Source of the DNA: Trachythela sp. YZ-2020
Taxonomy: Eukaryota; Cnidaria; Anthozoa; Malacalcyonacea; Clavulariidae
Direction of reading: 5' to 3'
Assembly (NCBI GenBank): GCA_016169945.1
Contig: JADLSH010000382.1
Location: forward strand, 3,658,001-3,722,000
DNA: 64,000 nt
The translations under genes were made by a program, and so were the position numbers. Below are positions 34,901 through 45,844 of this stretch, one piece after another (position 1 is the stretch's first letter; each line of letters opens with the position of its first letter). The notes beneath the pieces were generated by a model that saw only the letters and a program-made list of their open reading frames with translations, was not told the origin of the DNA and did no database searches.

Positions 34901-37900
34901 AATTACTTGGATTCAGGTCAAGGGGCATGTAGCGATTTCGAGTATTGACCTGACCACCAATAGTGATATCACTATCTGTACGATATCACCCATCCAAGTA
35001 ATCGTTTTTTCCCGTTTGCACCTAACCAACACACAACCTGACAATGAGCTTAAATAAATGCAAAGGCCATGCATAGATACCGGGATGTCACAACACCAGG
35101 TATGCTTAGTAGAAACAAATTGTTACAGTGCCAAAACAACGTTGAGCTACCCGATGTCACAACCAGGTATGCTGCGCTGAAACAATGCTTAGTTACCCGA
35201 TGTCACAACCAGGTATGCTGGACTGAAATAATGCTTAGTTACCCGATGTCACAACCAGGTATGCTGTGGCGAAACAACGCTTAGTTACCTGATGTCACAA
35301 CCAGGTATGCTGTGCTGAAACAATGCTTAGTTACCCGATGTCACAACCAGGTATGCTGTGCTGAAACAATGCTTAGTTACCCGATGTCACAACCAGATAT
35401 GCTGTGCTGAAACAATGCTTAGTTACCCGATGTCACAACCAGGTATGCTGTGGAGAAACAACGCTTAGTTACCCGATGTCACAACCGGGTATGCTATGCT
35501 GAAACAATGCTTAGTTACCCGATGTCACAACTAGGTATGCTGGACTGAAAAATGCCTAGTTACCCGATATCACAACCAGGTATGCTGTGCTGAAACAATG
35601 CTTAGTTACCCGATGTCACAACCAGGTATGCTAGACTGAAACAATGCCTAGTTACCCGATGTCACAACCAGGTATGCTGTGCTGAAATAATGCTTAGTTA
35701 TCCGATGTCACAACCAGGTATGTTGGACTGAAACAATGCCTATTTACCCGATGTCACCACCAGGTATGCTGTGCTGCAACTGTGCTGCAATACAGCATGC
35801 AAAATTTGAACATAGGTCACCAGACAAAATAATGAGATATAGCGCATTGTTTTTCAAAAATGGAATTTTTAATGACGTCAGCAATTGACATGAAACGGTA
35901 TATAACACGCACAATGACGCGAGATGGCGCGAGCACCTGCTTACGTCAGATCATTACGCGCACAAATGATGACACGGATTTGTTCATAGAGTATGAAGTT
36001 TTGTTTTCGCGATTCTTGAATAAGGTTTTTGTGATTACTATATCGAGCCACCTTATCACACAATCCTGTTTCTTTTGGGTAATGATGTGACATGTCGTAT
36101 ACGATTATCAAAATTCTACTTTGTCAACTACATGCACGTTTATCATAAGGCTACAAAATCATGCACATAGAAGAAATGGGAGACCATACGTATCAAAATA
36201 GGCAAACTAAATTTAGTTGTTCCTGCTAAAAAAATAGAGCGTGCCAAGTATACAATCACCTATCGTGTGACGTAATGAAGAAAAAATGACGAACACAACG
36301 CGAAAGTAAGAATTCGATTATACTCGTGATGTTTTTGTATGACAAAATAGGATAAAAAGCATGCAGACCGCATTTACTATATCGGCGTAAAAAAGAGTTG
36401 AAAACTTGTAATATTTTCAACTAAAAAATATCCCAGCCTTTTAGTCCCCTTTGTATATATAAAATGGTAGCGCGATAACAACGTAAAAATTGCAATGCCA
36501 TACGTACTTATTGGTAAGCAAAAAGTGCTCTGTTTCTGGTCTGTATGAATTTGTCCACACTTTAAGAGGCAACTTGCTTTGTTCTTATAAGTTGAGGAGA
36601 CGCTTTTTCGCAGAAGTCGATGCTATTATAGATATTATTTAAGAGTACCATATTTTGATAGACAGGAAACCGTCGATGCCCGCAGTTAAAAATGTCATGC
36701 GTGCGAAGACTAAAAACAGAATACTACTTTATTGATTTGATTTAATTTGATTAGACTATGTTTTAAGAGGGTATAGACAGACACACAGCTCTCTAAACTT
36801 TCTGAATACAATTGGTAAAAAGTTGTATAAAGTATAATAGTTGCAAACATACGTTATACCCAAATTATTAAACGTTTTCCTAATTTTATCAGTTATGTTA
36901 AAAAAGAACAACATTCGTTTTGACTCACCGTTTTCCCGTATTTTTCAACAAAAACTCTTTGTTTGGCTTTCTCAATGGGGTCTTTTGATTGCAGTTGCTT
37001 CTTGGGATAGAGTTCGTCCAGTAAATCTATAAATGATCAATGTACGAAGAGATAAATAATAGAGCGTCATGATTAAAACGACCTCTAGTCTATAGGACCT
37101 GCATGTATATGAGTTTGTATGCATTTCATTTAGGACAGATAATCTCACCTGTTTTAGGGTAAAATGACCATGGCGGACAGCATGGCATATGTGCCAAAAT
37201 CCGAATCCGGTGCGAAATGCCCGAAAATGACCACACCCAGAAACGGCACTGCCGACATAGCTCTATCTCCTAAACCATCAAAGCTACAGACTTTCTGAAG
37301 TGCTTATACTGTTTAGAATGGTCACTTTTAGGGGAGGTCGACCATAGGAGAGTGAAATGTGTCTAGACATAATATTTTACAAGAAAATGACTATGCACCA
37401 TCCCAGGTCAACTGCTAATTATACATCACATAACTTCGTACACCTTAGAAAGGCTATATTTTCTTATTTCCTAAATATTTTTGTCATAGGATAAAAAACT
37501 ATACTTATTTCAATATAATACTAATAGATTTAATGAGGGTTGATATTGTTTTGTTGAGATATAATACAGTTCATTTCACTTACCCCCCGTCACGACACGA
37601 TTTCAGCCATATTTTGCAGTTTTGTTTGTTTTTTATCACCGAACCTCGCAAATATTATCCACAAGTTGTATTTGAACAAAACGATAGTTGACTAAAGAAT
37701 AATCCAACCAAGTTTCGTCGCGTTTTGAAGTAGTGCAGTGTATTTATCTTCGATATTGTAGAAGCAATGATTTTCTCAATTATCGCACCAGTGCAATGTC
37801 TCGCCGCTTCTCTTCTCGATTTATGGGTTTCAAGGTTTTCTATGCCTCAAATTATAGTTTCAAGTATTCGTGAAAATATTCCACAGCCCTGTCATCAAAC

Positions 37901-40900
37901 ACACGGTGTGTTTTCGTGAAGATTGCGCGTGACTTCCAAATTACTTTGAACATTATATTTTTTATTGATGTTTATAAAATACGTGGAGTGGTTTATTGCA
38001 ACGAATTTGGCAGCATAGTGTTCATTTTTTCGATTGGAACTTTTCTACAATCAAGTATTTTTGGATGCTGCCACTGGCGCGATAATTGAGCAAAACATTG
38101 CTTCTACAATATCGAAGATAAATACACTGCATTACTTCAAAACCTGAGGAAACTTGGTTGGATTATTCTTTAGTCAACTATCGTTAAGTACAACTTGTGG
38201 ATAATATTTGCGAGGCTCGGTGATAAAAAGCAAATAAAACGGCAAATATGGCTGAAATCGTGTTGTGGCGGAGGGTAAGTGAAATGAACATTATTTAATA
38301 TATCTCAACAAAACAATATCAACCCTCATGAAATCTATTAGTATTATATTGAAATAAGTATAGTTTTTTATCCTATGACAGAAATATTTAGGAAATAAGA
38401 AAATATGGCCTTTCTAAGGTGTATGAAGTTATGTGATGTATAATTAGCAGTTGACCTGGGATGGTGCATAGTCATTTTCTTGTAAAATATTATATCTATA
38501 GACATATCTCATGCACTCTCCTATGACCACCCCTAAAAGTAACCATTCTAAACACTATAAGCACTTCAGAAAGTCTGTAACTTTGATGGTTTAGGAGATA
38601 GAGCTATGCCGGCAGTGCCGTTTCTGGGTGTGGTAATTTTCGGGCATTTCGCACCGGATTCGGGTTTTGGCACATATGTTGTCCGTCATGGTCATTTTAC
38701 CCTAAAACAGGTGAGATTATCTGTCCTAAATGAAATGCATACAAACTCATATACAGGTCCTAGACTACTGGTTTCTATTAAGCGCGTGTTTAGCTACAAC
38801 ATGTTGAATCTTAAATTTATTAAATGCAAAACTCGACAACATTACCCTTAATAATGGATTAGTAAATGTAAGTTGTTTAGGTTCCATACAAATTCATTCT
38901 CGGATTCAATATTTCACTCTTTGGCTTTGCGATCTGTGTTTTCACGACAAACTACGAGCATGCAAATATATGCGTAGTTCGTTTTTTCGAATATGTTACG
39001 ACGACTGCGTCCAGCAGACGCAGTTATTAGCCGAAGGCCAGACGCGGGCGCTCTGCAGGCAGAACGCGGGCAGAGCAGACGCAAGATGCGGGCGATCTGG
39101 AGGCAGAACGCAGGCAGACGCACTGTTAAGTTATTTAATGTTTTAATGTTTTAATGTTTTAATAAAAAATATCAGCTGACTTGTAACCAAAGGTTAAATT
39201 ACATCAGTGAATAAATAAATACATTAAATGAATTATCTATAGAAATTATGCTATATACTATTATATTTAGAAATAGTTTGTGGTAAAAAGGATTTTCTAA
39301 ATCGCTCTGTTCTACAATAAAAGTTTTGATATTTACATGGTCCCCTTGTATCATAAACTAAGGATGATTTGTTTGGCAGAAATTCGTCCAATTTATCAAG
39401 GTTCTCTTTTCTGAGAAAGAACCGATCACATAAAATTTCACGGCGTGTCTTTAATAGCGGAATATTCAATAGTTCCCGAGCTTCACTGTAATTTAATGAT
39501 GGTAAAATTATTCTCATAGCTCTTCTTTGCACCTTTTCAATGTCATCGCTCAAATAGTCGGGAATATTGTAATGCCAGACTTGACAAGCATATTCTAAAA
39601 CAGGTCGTATGATGGTGATAAATACAGTGCATAACAGTTTTGCATCAGCCTTAGCACATTTAAGCAGCCGAAGCATATATAATCTTTTTCCTGCCTTTCC
39701 AACAATTTTGCCGACATGCTCGTTCCAGCCCATATTATCTTGAAGCGTAACCCCGAGAATTCGAGCAGATTTTACACGATCTATTTCAATGTTGTCAATT
39801 AATAGCGGAGGAAAGTTTCGTTTAACCCTCGCGAAATCGAACACAAGTTCTTTACATTTAGTTACATTTAACTTCATGTTGTTTCGAATGGTCCAATTAT
39901 GAATGTAATCAACAAGGCATTGGAGTTTACTATCACTGTCTATCATTATACTCTCTGTAACTGTACAGTCATCTACATACTTCCATCTATCGGGCCATTC
40001 ATTAAGAAGGTCGTTGATCAAAACCAAAAAGAGAACAGGTCCTAAGACAGTTCCCTGAGGTACTCCCCCATTAAGATGTTTCCAACACGATAAATAGTTA
40101 CTCAATTTTACCCGTTGCATCCTTTCTGTTAGAAAACTTCGGACCCAATTTAAGATGGTTAGAGGAATATCTAATTCCCGTAATTTATGTAACAAAATGT
40201 TATGGTCGATATGTATTGGCAGTACTGTACAATATGTATTGGCAGTACTGTAACTAATAACTGTATATGAAGTATATGAAGTATATGATTTTGTTAAACA
40301 AAATAGAATACGCTCGATGTTAAACGTAGCATGTCGTTTAACAACGTTATAGGAACCCTTGCAATATACTCATTATTTAGGGTGTTTTCCACAAAAGTAT
40401 CGAAACGCACACAGGTCTGTATATAATATTACAATAACTAACTAAATTGAACTGTAGCCTTACTGTCGAATTATTCAAGAAATGTCACAAGACACAAAGC
40501 TTGGAGTTGGAAAGATGGCCGTCTTAAAAAGTGGCCGTTCATATGCATGCGCTCAGGTCATTAAATCTCCTGGAGATAATTAAGTCCCGGGGTGAAACGT
40601 GCATTCCATAACCAATGACTAAGTCACACGAACCCCAATAATCCAACTTCATTTTTACTGTGTACAGGTAGATTTTTATTTTCTCCTCCACCAGAGCATA
40701 ATGGAAAAATTTGATATGATTATCAACAAGTAAGTGCAAGCAAGTATCAGTAAGTAAGTGAAAGAAGTAAGCAAGGCAAACGGATTTCAAGTGGCATCCT
40801 CAGTAAGTAAGTAGCAAGTAAGGCAAGTAAGTAACAGGCAAGTAAGTAAGTAACTAAGTAAGTGGGCAAGGCAAGGCAAGTAAGTTAAGGTAGGCAGGTA

Positions 40901-43900
40901 GGCAGGCAGGTAGGAAGGCAGAGGCGCCACTGGGCAAGCAAGTAAGTGATGTCTGATCAGGGAGCATGACAGTTACGATGGTTGGGTTAGTTTGGGGCTA
41001 ACCAAACCCACCCTGTCAACATTCCCTGTGAGAGGAAACCGGAGTACCCGGAGAAAACCCACGACTTTCGGTAGAGCGTTGACTGACTCTTTTTACATAA
41101 GTGTCACGAGTCCCCAGCGAGAATCGAACACACGATCTCAGAGGTGAAAGGCGACGACTGCGCCACCGAAGCCGCACACCTTGCCCTTGGGTCTCACGAT
41201 GTCAATCTTTGGCTGATTGTTGTGTTGTATTTTATATGTTTTTTAAACTGTCACCTGATATTACTGACAGTATATTGTGTTTTTTTTAAACGATTTGAAT
41301 TGGTAGTGTAATCTCACCATATTAAAGCGGAAAGTTAACCCCCATCAACGGACACCCCACAGTGGACATATGATATATCTCAAATATTACTACAAACCCC
41401 CTATTAAGCATGCACCTTTCTTAAGCGCTCACATCAGGGAGGCTATCCGTTTAATATAGGGTTTAAATTGTACACCTCAAACTCATTTTAATATTTCATG
41501 GCAAATTAGCCAAACATATTGCTAAATTTTGGTCATAATTATGGTGATACTGGATATAGTGGATACAAGGTGAAGTATATTTATCCAATCCCATGACTGC
41601 TTCTGAAATAACAAATCCTAACATTAAAATAATTTAGTCTTTATAAGACTGCGTCAAAATTAATTCACTACACTTTAGTCATGATTCAGTTGGAAGAATG
41701 ATGATAATTATGTAATTTCAAAATTTCAAATTCGTAATAGAGCAGATTTTAATTAGCTTCTCAGCTTAGCTTCGGACTGGAACAAGTTTCTTGGACTAAA
41801 AATCCGATCTGGATTTGAGATATCACATGTAATGTATGCAGCTAAGTTATAAACAACAACAACAACAACAATTTATTTCGCACCACCAAGAAAATAACAT
41901 TACATGATTATGTATGTAAATATTATGGGTCAGAGAGAAATAATATGGCTAAAGCAAGTTGCTGGTGACCTTTTATAAAATAACTGAACTGAGGCTAACA
42001 TACAGCGACATACCTGCAGCAATCAGAGATTCATTAACAGTTCGACCATCAGGAAACTCCACGGCAGGAACTGAACGTGCTGGGTTGATTGTAGGATACC
42101 ACTCTGGCAGATCATCACGTAATTTGATATTCACAATGTCATAATTTTTAAGGTATTTGGCTGCTGCTACCAATCTTACTCTCTGTAAAAGAGTTATAAA
42201 GTTCCTGAGAGTGCACTCAGATATTGTATTCCTCTGCCACCGAACAGTTCAATCACATTTAAATATATGGCTTTGTTTTTCCCAAAGACCTTATAATATT
42301 TTGGTCTATAAGCATAACTATAAGCAAATCGTACATGGAAAAACGTTTACGAAGTTCTGTCGGTTGAGATACCTTGCTGACAAAAATGAAATATTCATGG
42401 AATCATGCATGTTAAATTTAGGCAGAGATGATGCATTGTGTTCTTTCAATTTAGGGCTATCAGCCCAACCAAGTTTCATATTAAACTGTACAATTATATT
42501 TTATTTTTAGTCATCCTGCTTGACAGGCAAGGAAAAACACAAGTGAATACACGACCTTCTGGCAGAGGTCTGATTGAAGCATATAACTTAGACATGGCCA
42601 TGGGATTGATGTACAAAGGCCTCGAATTTGGGAAATGTCTTGAATGTTACATAACTATGTTTTCTAGCGCATAAAGGCCAACTTTCAGGCTCTTTCTCGG
42701 TATATGAGCAAATACATGTAGGCGTTAGGGTTTATTAGGGTTATGGTTCGGTTAGGGTTAGTTGCTCATATACCTCGAGAAAGTGGCAACTTTCATTCAG
42801 TTGTTATTTGAAGTGCTTACCACACATGCACTGATGTAGCATGAAGTTTTAAAAGAGTACATGACTGTATAATATACAGTCTGTTTTAGTTTCCAGAAAA
42901 CTAGAATAAAAATATAGTCAGTAAAGACTGTAAATAAAGTGTTCATAAACTCATAATTCTGAATAGAAGAGCAAAATAATTGAAAGTCAATTCACCGTTT
43001 TGTATATAAAATTTCACTTTTCGAGGCCTTAAAGACCGTAGATCTGGAGTAGTACGGTGTTTTGACTACCACAACCATCTTAGCTCTCTGAGCTAGTAAA
43101 GTAATTATAATTACTGTATAAGAAAAAAACTTTGTTGTAGTGTCTATATATAAGACTATGAGAATTACAGAGAATTTTCTTTATCTTGGTTAGTGGCCTG
43201 ATGTGTTCATAAGGGAAATTTTCAATTTCCAAGATCCCCACTGCCTCAGCCACCATGTTGCCCCCCCCCCAGGTCATTTTTGTCTAAAATATGAGCAAAA
43301 AGGGGAAGTTCAGAAAAGTATTATAATCAGGGCCACAGAGGGGCAATTTTACCAGGGGCCAGGCCAGCTAAAGGTGGCCCCCAAATAAAATTACATGAAA
43401 TATGCATAGATATTACTTTCAAATGCCATTCCTGAGATCCTATATTTCAAAATTTTCCCAGGGTAGTAAGTATTTATCCACTGAATGTGAATTGAGAATG
43501 TTATTTAAATGTTCAAGCCTAAAGGACATAAATTCAGCTGATTGTCAAAAAGTTCAACAATATGAAAATCAGTTTTCTAAAGAAGCACATGACATCAAAG
43601 ATCTTTGATGATGGGGAAAATCACAAGGGCTTGCCCCGGGGTCCCCAAACATCTCTGGGCAACCCTGGTTACAATATTCCCACAGCAAAACCTTTTATAC
43701 TGAGAGCTCAGTCCGTCTACATGGAATATATAAAAAAGTTGTTGCTGAAAATGCAGAAATCGAGCCCTAGAAGCTCAACAATACAAAACTTTTCTGGGGG
43801 AGCACACCTAGACCCTCCTATAGGTTTGCACACCTCACTTGCTTGTTAGGTCCCTTTTCTATGATGAAATCCCCCCACCCCCACTGGCAAATTCTTAAAA

Positions 43901-45472
43901 AAGTCCCTGAATAAGGCAATTATAATAATAGCTTAACTTATCTAAAAGACTGTTTATATGGGCCAGCCCGGTAGGCATTAGAGAGTCTGGCATGCAAGAT
44001 GAATTTTGACTTGTGTTAATATGAGAAAATTTCATCCTGCTTGCTGGGACAATTTGGTTGCATTCACAGTTTCTAAAATAGCTTGCAGCAGCATCTCTTT
44101 CTGCTTTCATCCAGGTACTGTAAGTCTGTAACTGAGGTTGGTGTGTGTATACAGTGCATACAGGGCCGCATTAACTACTGGAAAGTAGGCAACTTTAGCA
44201 GAAGATCTCCTGTGGGAAGCTGCTTTGCAAATGCCCCAATGTGGTAAAATAATGTGGTAGACAACTATACCAAATTAGCAAATAATTTCAAACTTCAAAG
44301 GGATTTTCTGCTATTTTCCTTCATTTTGTGTGTGTTTGCTTAGAAAAAAGAAATTGGACACCAGAAATTGAAAATAAATGCATTATACTAAATAATCTTC
44401 ATTCACAGAACTGAATCTTTCAATTCATAGTGGCAAAATTTGGCTTGCAAACTGCAACCCGCCAATTCAAACCCTGCAGTAGGATATTGTGAAACTAGGA
44501 AGCTATAGTCAGTAGTGAAAGCTTATTGGGTTAAATTGAGGCTGTCAAATGATGTAAATATGCCTAACATGTGAAACGGCAAAAACACAGACTGTGGCAG
44601 CAAAGCTCATGAGGGTGTGGTTATGCGGTAGCTCCAACACGACACCCAGAAAACTGTGCAAGATCTCCTGCAGCCAAAGGGATCTACTTTCCACTATGGA
44701 CCTTACCAAATGGGACTTAATTGTTTCAATTCCACTATGAATGCAACTGCAATCAGACAACCTGGCAAATTTTTAATTGATATCAATGAAATAAAAGGAA
44801 TTATAATCGTACTGCATGAATCAACCAGCTATAGACCACTTTGACACTTTCATAATTCAGATGAGTTTAAATATTCTTTTATGTGCATCTTAATAAGCCT
44901 TATCAGCCTCGTTTCTGTGACTGAAATTGAATAGAATTCATTAACCTGAACGAGGTCAATGAGGCTTATTAAGATGCACATAATTATGAAAGTGGTCTAT
45001 TTTCATATGCAACATGCTTAGTGAGTTATCCTAGTATCCTACTAAGGCAAGGTAGTAGGGTTAGCCAGTCAGGTGACCCTTCATCATGTAGACCCTTGCT
45101 ATTTTATCCTCTTGATAGGGTAACCCTGCTACTAGAGTGTGAGAGTGGCACTGTGGGACGGTCTTCATATTTAAAACAAGCCCTTTAAACTAGAGAATAA
45201 TATAGCGACATCTACGGAATATAAATGTAGCGACATACGACACGAACTTTGTTCAACTGCGACAGCGACATGAAGGAGGTAGAAATCAATAGCGAAATTT
45301 CTGATTGGGAAATGGGAAACTACGACATTTAGGACATTAGTAGTTTTGAAAGTCTGATGAGATCATTTCCTACCTGTGCGAAAGGGCAATATCTCATACT
45401 GTAAATACGAAATTTGTTCGTGTCATCGAAAGCAGGTTTTGGATCTCCAGCTTGTAAATGCTTGCTCGACAT
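31775..45472 (-). CDS. GSTO: Omega-class glutathione S-transferase, five coding exons, 232 residues
   Basis: Cytosolic GST that uses an active-site cysteine for thioltransferase and dehydroascorbate-reductase-type reactions with glutathione. The coding sequence joins minus-strand exons 45472-45374, 42182-42014, 37026-36929, 34057-33937 and 31986-31775. All introns are GT-AG with phases 0, 1, 0, 1, and the 699 nt join without a stop. Landmarks are IYSMRYCPFAQ with Cys29, the glutathione-site pair Val71-Pro72 (cis-Pro), Glu84-Ser85, then an alpha-helical C-terminal domain with DEAGMLDFMVWPWFER (164-179). Length is close to the usual 240. Start chosen at 45472 because MSSKHLQAGDPKP resembles the short N-terminal extension of omega GSTs; an upstream in-frame start would add hydrophobic residues unlike the family. 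Intron 2 (about 5 kb) and intron 1 (about 3.2 kb) are full of repeats. Confidence 0.93.
32346..32660. mobile_element. Foldback element with a tRNA-like centre, 315 bp
   Basis: Terminal inverted repeats of about 100 bp open with GTAGAAGGTTTAGGTGGATA and reach the CTAAGTCCTCCG block. Between the arms lies a tRNA-like sequence (32497-32572). The arms also resemble the centre of 28568-28712. Confidence 0.75.
32497..32572 (+). other. tRNA-like segment (SINE head or tRNA pseudogene)
   Basis: Has an A-box-like TAGCTCAGTGG and a B-box GGTTCAATTCC at normal spacing (total about 75 bp). The 5' and 3' ends do not form a proper seven-pair acceptor stem, so it is a tRNA relic and not a tRNA gene. Confidence 0.6.
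33937..34057 (-). CDS. GSTO: GSTO exon 4 (residues 123-162)
   Basis: Acceptor TTTTACAG precedes TTC at 34057 and donor GTGGGT follows 33937. It encodes FIPSYYKHLRG, an acidic helix (RTEETKEELLKNISDAEQYL) and KYFG, matching the FTKLEEVL-K---FFGG helix of the family. Phase 1. Confidence 0.9.
34338..34730. mobile_element. PIF/Harbinger-type MITE, TAA TSD, in GSTO intron 3
   Basis: The 393-bp element has ends AGACCTGTTCACACGATCCG and its near-complement AGGCCTGTTCACACGATCCG, about 45 bp in all. TAA flanks both sides (34335-34337 and 34731-34733). A 3-bp TWA duplication and such termini are typical of PIF/Harbinger derivatives. A second MITE is nested at 34458-34647. Confidence 0.8.
34458..34647. 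mobile_element. Nested MITE flanked by TTAA
   Basis: The 190-bp element starts GCCTGATTTCCATTTGGTCG and ends with its near-complement, with arms of about 33 bp. TTAA lies on each side (34454-34457 and 34648-34651), as for piggyBac or Kolobok derivatives. It lies inside the Harbinger-type MITE, so it is the later insertion. Confidence 0.75.
34818..35032. repeat. Foldback repeat
   Basis: GGTTAGGTGCAAC at 34820 is mirrored by GTTTGCACCTAACC at 35018. TTACTTGGAT (34905) is mirrored by ATCCAAGTAA (34993). The interior contains a palindromic GTGATATCAC. No coding content. Confidence 0.55.
35082..35790. repeat. 46-bp minisatellite, about 15 units, in GSTO intron 3
   Basis: Direct units of about 46 bp with core TTACCCGATGTCACAACCAGG followed by TATGCTGTGCTGAAACAATG and CTTAG. 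Units differ by scattered substitutions (GTGCT/GGACT/GTGGC) and one or two small indels. The units abut with no unique spacers. Confidence 0.92.
35791..36928. other. GSTO intron 3, unassigned part
   Basis: AT-rich intron sequence without recognised repeats or genes up to exon 3. Confidence 0.4.
36929..37026 (-). CDS. GSTO: GSTO exon 3 (residues 90-122)
   Basis: A short exon between acceptor TTTATAG and donor GTGAGT. It encodes DLLDELYPKKQLQSKDPIEK and AKQRVFVEKYGKT, equivalent to the Y/F-LDE-YP--KLLP-DP-EKA linker of omega GSTs. The first codon is completed by the last base of exon 2. It was found by looking for the missing linker between exons 2 and 4. Confidence 0.9.
37095..38760. mobile_element. 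1.67-kb near-perfect palindrome in GSTO intron 2
   Basis: Left arm 37095 to about 37795 is mirrored by right arm about 38070 to 38760, with arms near 700 bp and a spacer of about 270 bp. The outer ends read GGACCTG...TATATGAGTTTG. Landmarks are GGAGATAGAGCTATG (38595) with its complement near 37255, and CTTCGATATTGTAGAAGCAA (37750) with its complement near 38100. No target duplication is obvious. It is a giant foldback transposon or an inverted duplication, starting only 69 bp from exon 3. Confidence 0.88.
39125..40206 (-). pseudogene. 5'-truncated CR1/L2-like LINE (RT C-terminal half) in GSTO intron 2
   Basis: An open frame of 314 codons (40195-39251) covers the RT from IDHNILLHKLRELDIP to its natural end. 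It includes GGVPQGTVLGPVLFLVLIND and the catalytic YVDD (about 39984-39973), then LGVTLQDNMGWNEHV, RPVLEYACQVWH and QRRAMRIILP. The 3' side has an ATGTTTTA-type short tandem tail at 39135-39164, as expected at the 3' end of such LINEs. The frame is intact, so the truncated insertion is fairly young. It cannot be autonomous because the endonuclease and first RT blocks are missing. Confidence 0.88.
40725..40965. repeat. Degenerate AAGT/GCAA/GGCA simple repeat
   Basis: Interlaced short units (AAGT, GCAA, GGCAAGTA, AGGC) over about 240 bp. It borders the SINE at 40975 on the side of that element's 3' end and may be its expanded tail. Confidence 0.8.
40975..41180 (-). mobile_element. tRNA-derived SINE with Nin-DC-like core
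   Basis: On the minus strand an A-box-like TGGCGCAGTCG (about 41164-41154) and a B-box GTTCGATTC (41129-41121) form a tRNA-like head. They are followed by TTTTCTCCGGGTACTCCGGT at about 41056-41037. That CTCCGGGT-CTCCGGTTTCC block is the conserved core known as the Nin-DC domain of metazoan SINEs. The 3' end runs into the AAGT/GCAA simple repeat. It lies in GSTO intron 2. Confidence 0.75.
41851..41871. repeat. (CAA)n microsatellite
   Basis: Seven uninterrupted CAA-type triplets. Confidence 0.9.
42014..42182 (-). CDS. GSTO: GSTO exon 2 (residues 34-89)
   Basis: Acceptor TTTTACAG precedes AGA at 42182 and donor GTATGT follows 42014. It encodes the rest of the thioredoxin-like domain: RVRLVAAAKYLKNYDIVNIK, NPARSVPAVEFPDG and NESLIAA. 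Phase 1 at the end. Confidence 0.93.
42688..42786. mobile_element. Telomere-core MITE, family C (9-bp TSD CAACTTTCA) in GSTO intron 1
   Basis: The 99-bp inverted-repeat element has arms CTTTCTCGGTATATGAGCAA and its near-complement. They enclose TTAGGG-like units at about 42725-42760. It is flanked by CAACTTTCA at 42679-42687 and 42787-42795. Terminal sequence is unrelated to families A and B. Confidence 0.72.
42796..44832. other. GSTO intron 1, unassigned part
   Basis: Contains a C-run (43260-43271) and a GGGGCCA-rich patch (43330-43380) that looks like a transposon end without a found partner. Otherwise unassigned AT-rich intron. Confidence 0.4.
44833..44998. mobile_element. Foldback MITE, 166 bp, in GSTO intron 1
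   Basis: Ends GACCACTTT and AAAGTGGTC, with GCATCTTAATAAGCC mirrored by GGCTTATTAAGATGC and GCCTCG by CGAGG. The left arm has extra sequence relative to the right. TA flanks both ends. Confidence 0.72.
45374..45472 (-). CDS. GSTO: GSTO exon 1 (residues 1-33)
   Basis: Starts ATG at 45472 and ends CPFAQ at 45374 with donor GTAGGA directly after. It contains the first beta strand and catalytic Cys29 in RYCPF. Phase 0. Confidence 0.92.
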
Positions 45473-45837
45473 GATGAGAGTTCTTGAGTAGATTTTCAGC
45501 AACTTTGTTTCTATAAACAGGACACTCAACTGCCAAAGTTACAATCAATGTACTTTCGCAATTCCCTCGTGTATTTACATTGCGTGTATTTACATTGCGT
45601 GCAGTTACATAACTTTAAGAAATGATGAGTCATTTCCGAGTGCCATGACACAGCAAAAATAGGTACGCAAGCGTACATGTATACGAACTTTTTTTAGGAT
45701 CAAACTACCAGAAACCAGAGAAACGTATAATCCATTAATCCCCGAGCCTATGGTGCATTTTCAGTGTCAATATTCGCTAATCTGAATTGTTTGACAAGAT
45801 ATCATTCGACATATGAAATTAGCCATCAGGTTGATGG
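45473..45837. other. Region upstream of GSTO
   Basis: Presumed promoter and 5' UTR side of the GSTO gene. A direct duplication of TGTATTTACATTGCG lies at 45569-45600. No TATA box or other element can be called with confidence. Confidence 0.4.
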
Positions 45838-45844
45838 CATTTTG

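Noticed and set aside
34655..35284. Frames running into the minisatellite
   Set aside because: Open only because the repeat unit lacks stops in one frame. Composition is that of the repeat.
35082..35790. CRISPR-like array
   Set aside because: Units are contiguous 46-bp direct repeats with no unique spacers, in a eukaryotic intron.
37095..38760. Target-site duplication of the large palindrome
   Set aside because: Flanks TAGTCTATA and TAGACTACT agree at too few positions to call a duplication.
43260..43850. hAT-type ends around the GGGGCCA patch
   Set aside because: No partner terminus or 8-bp duplication could be found.
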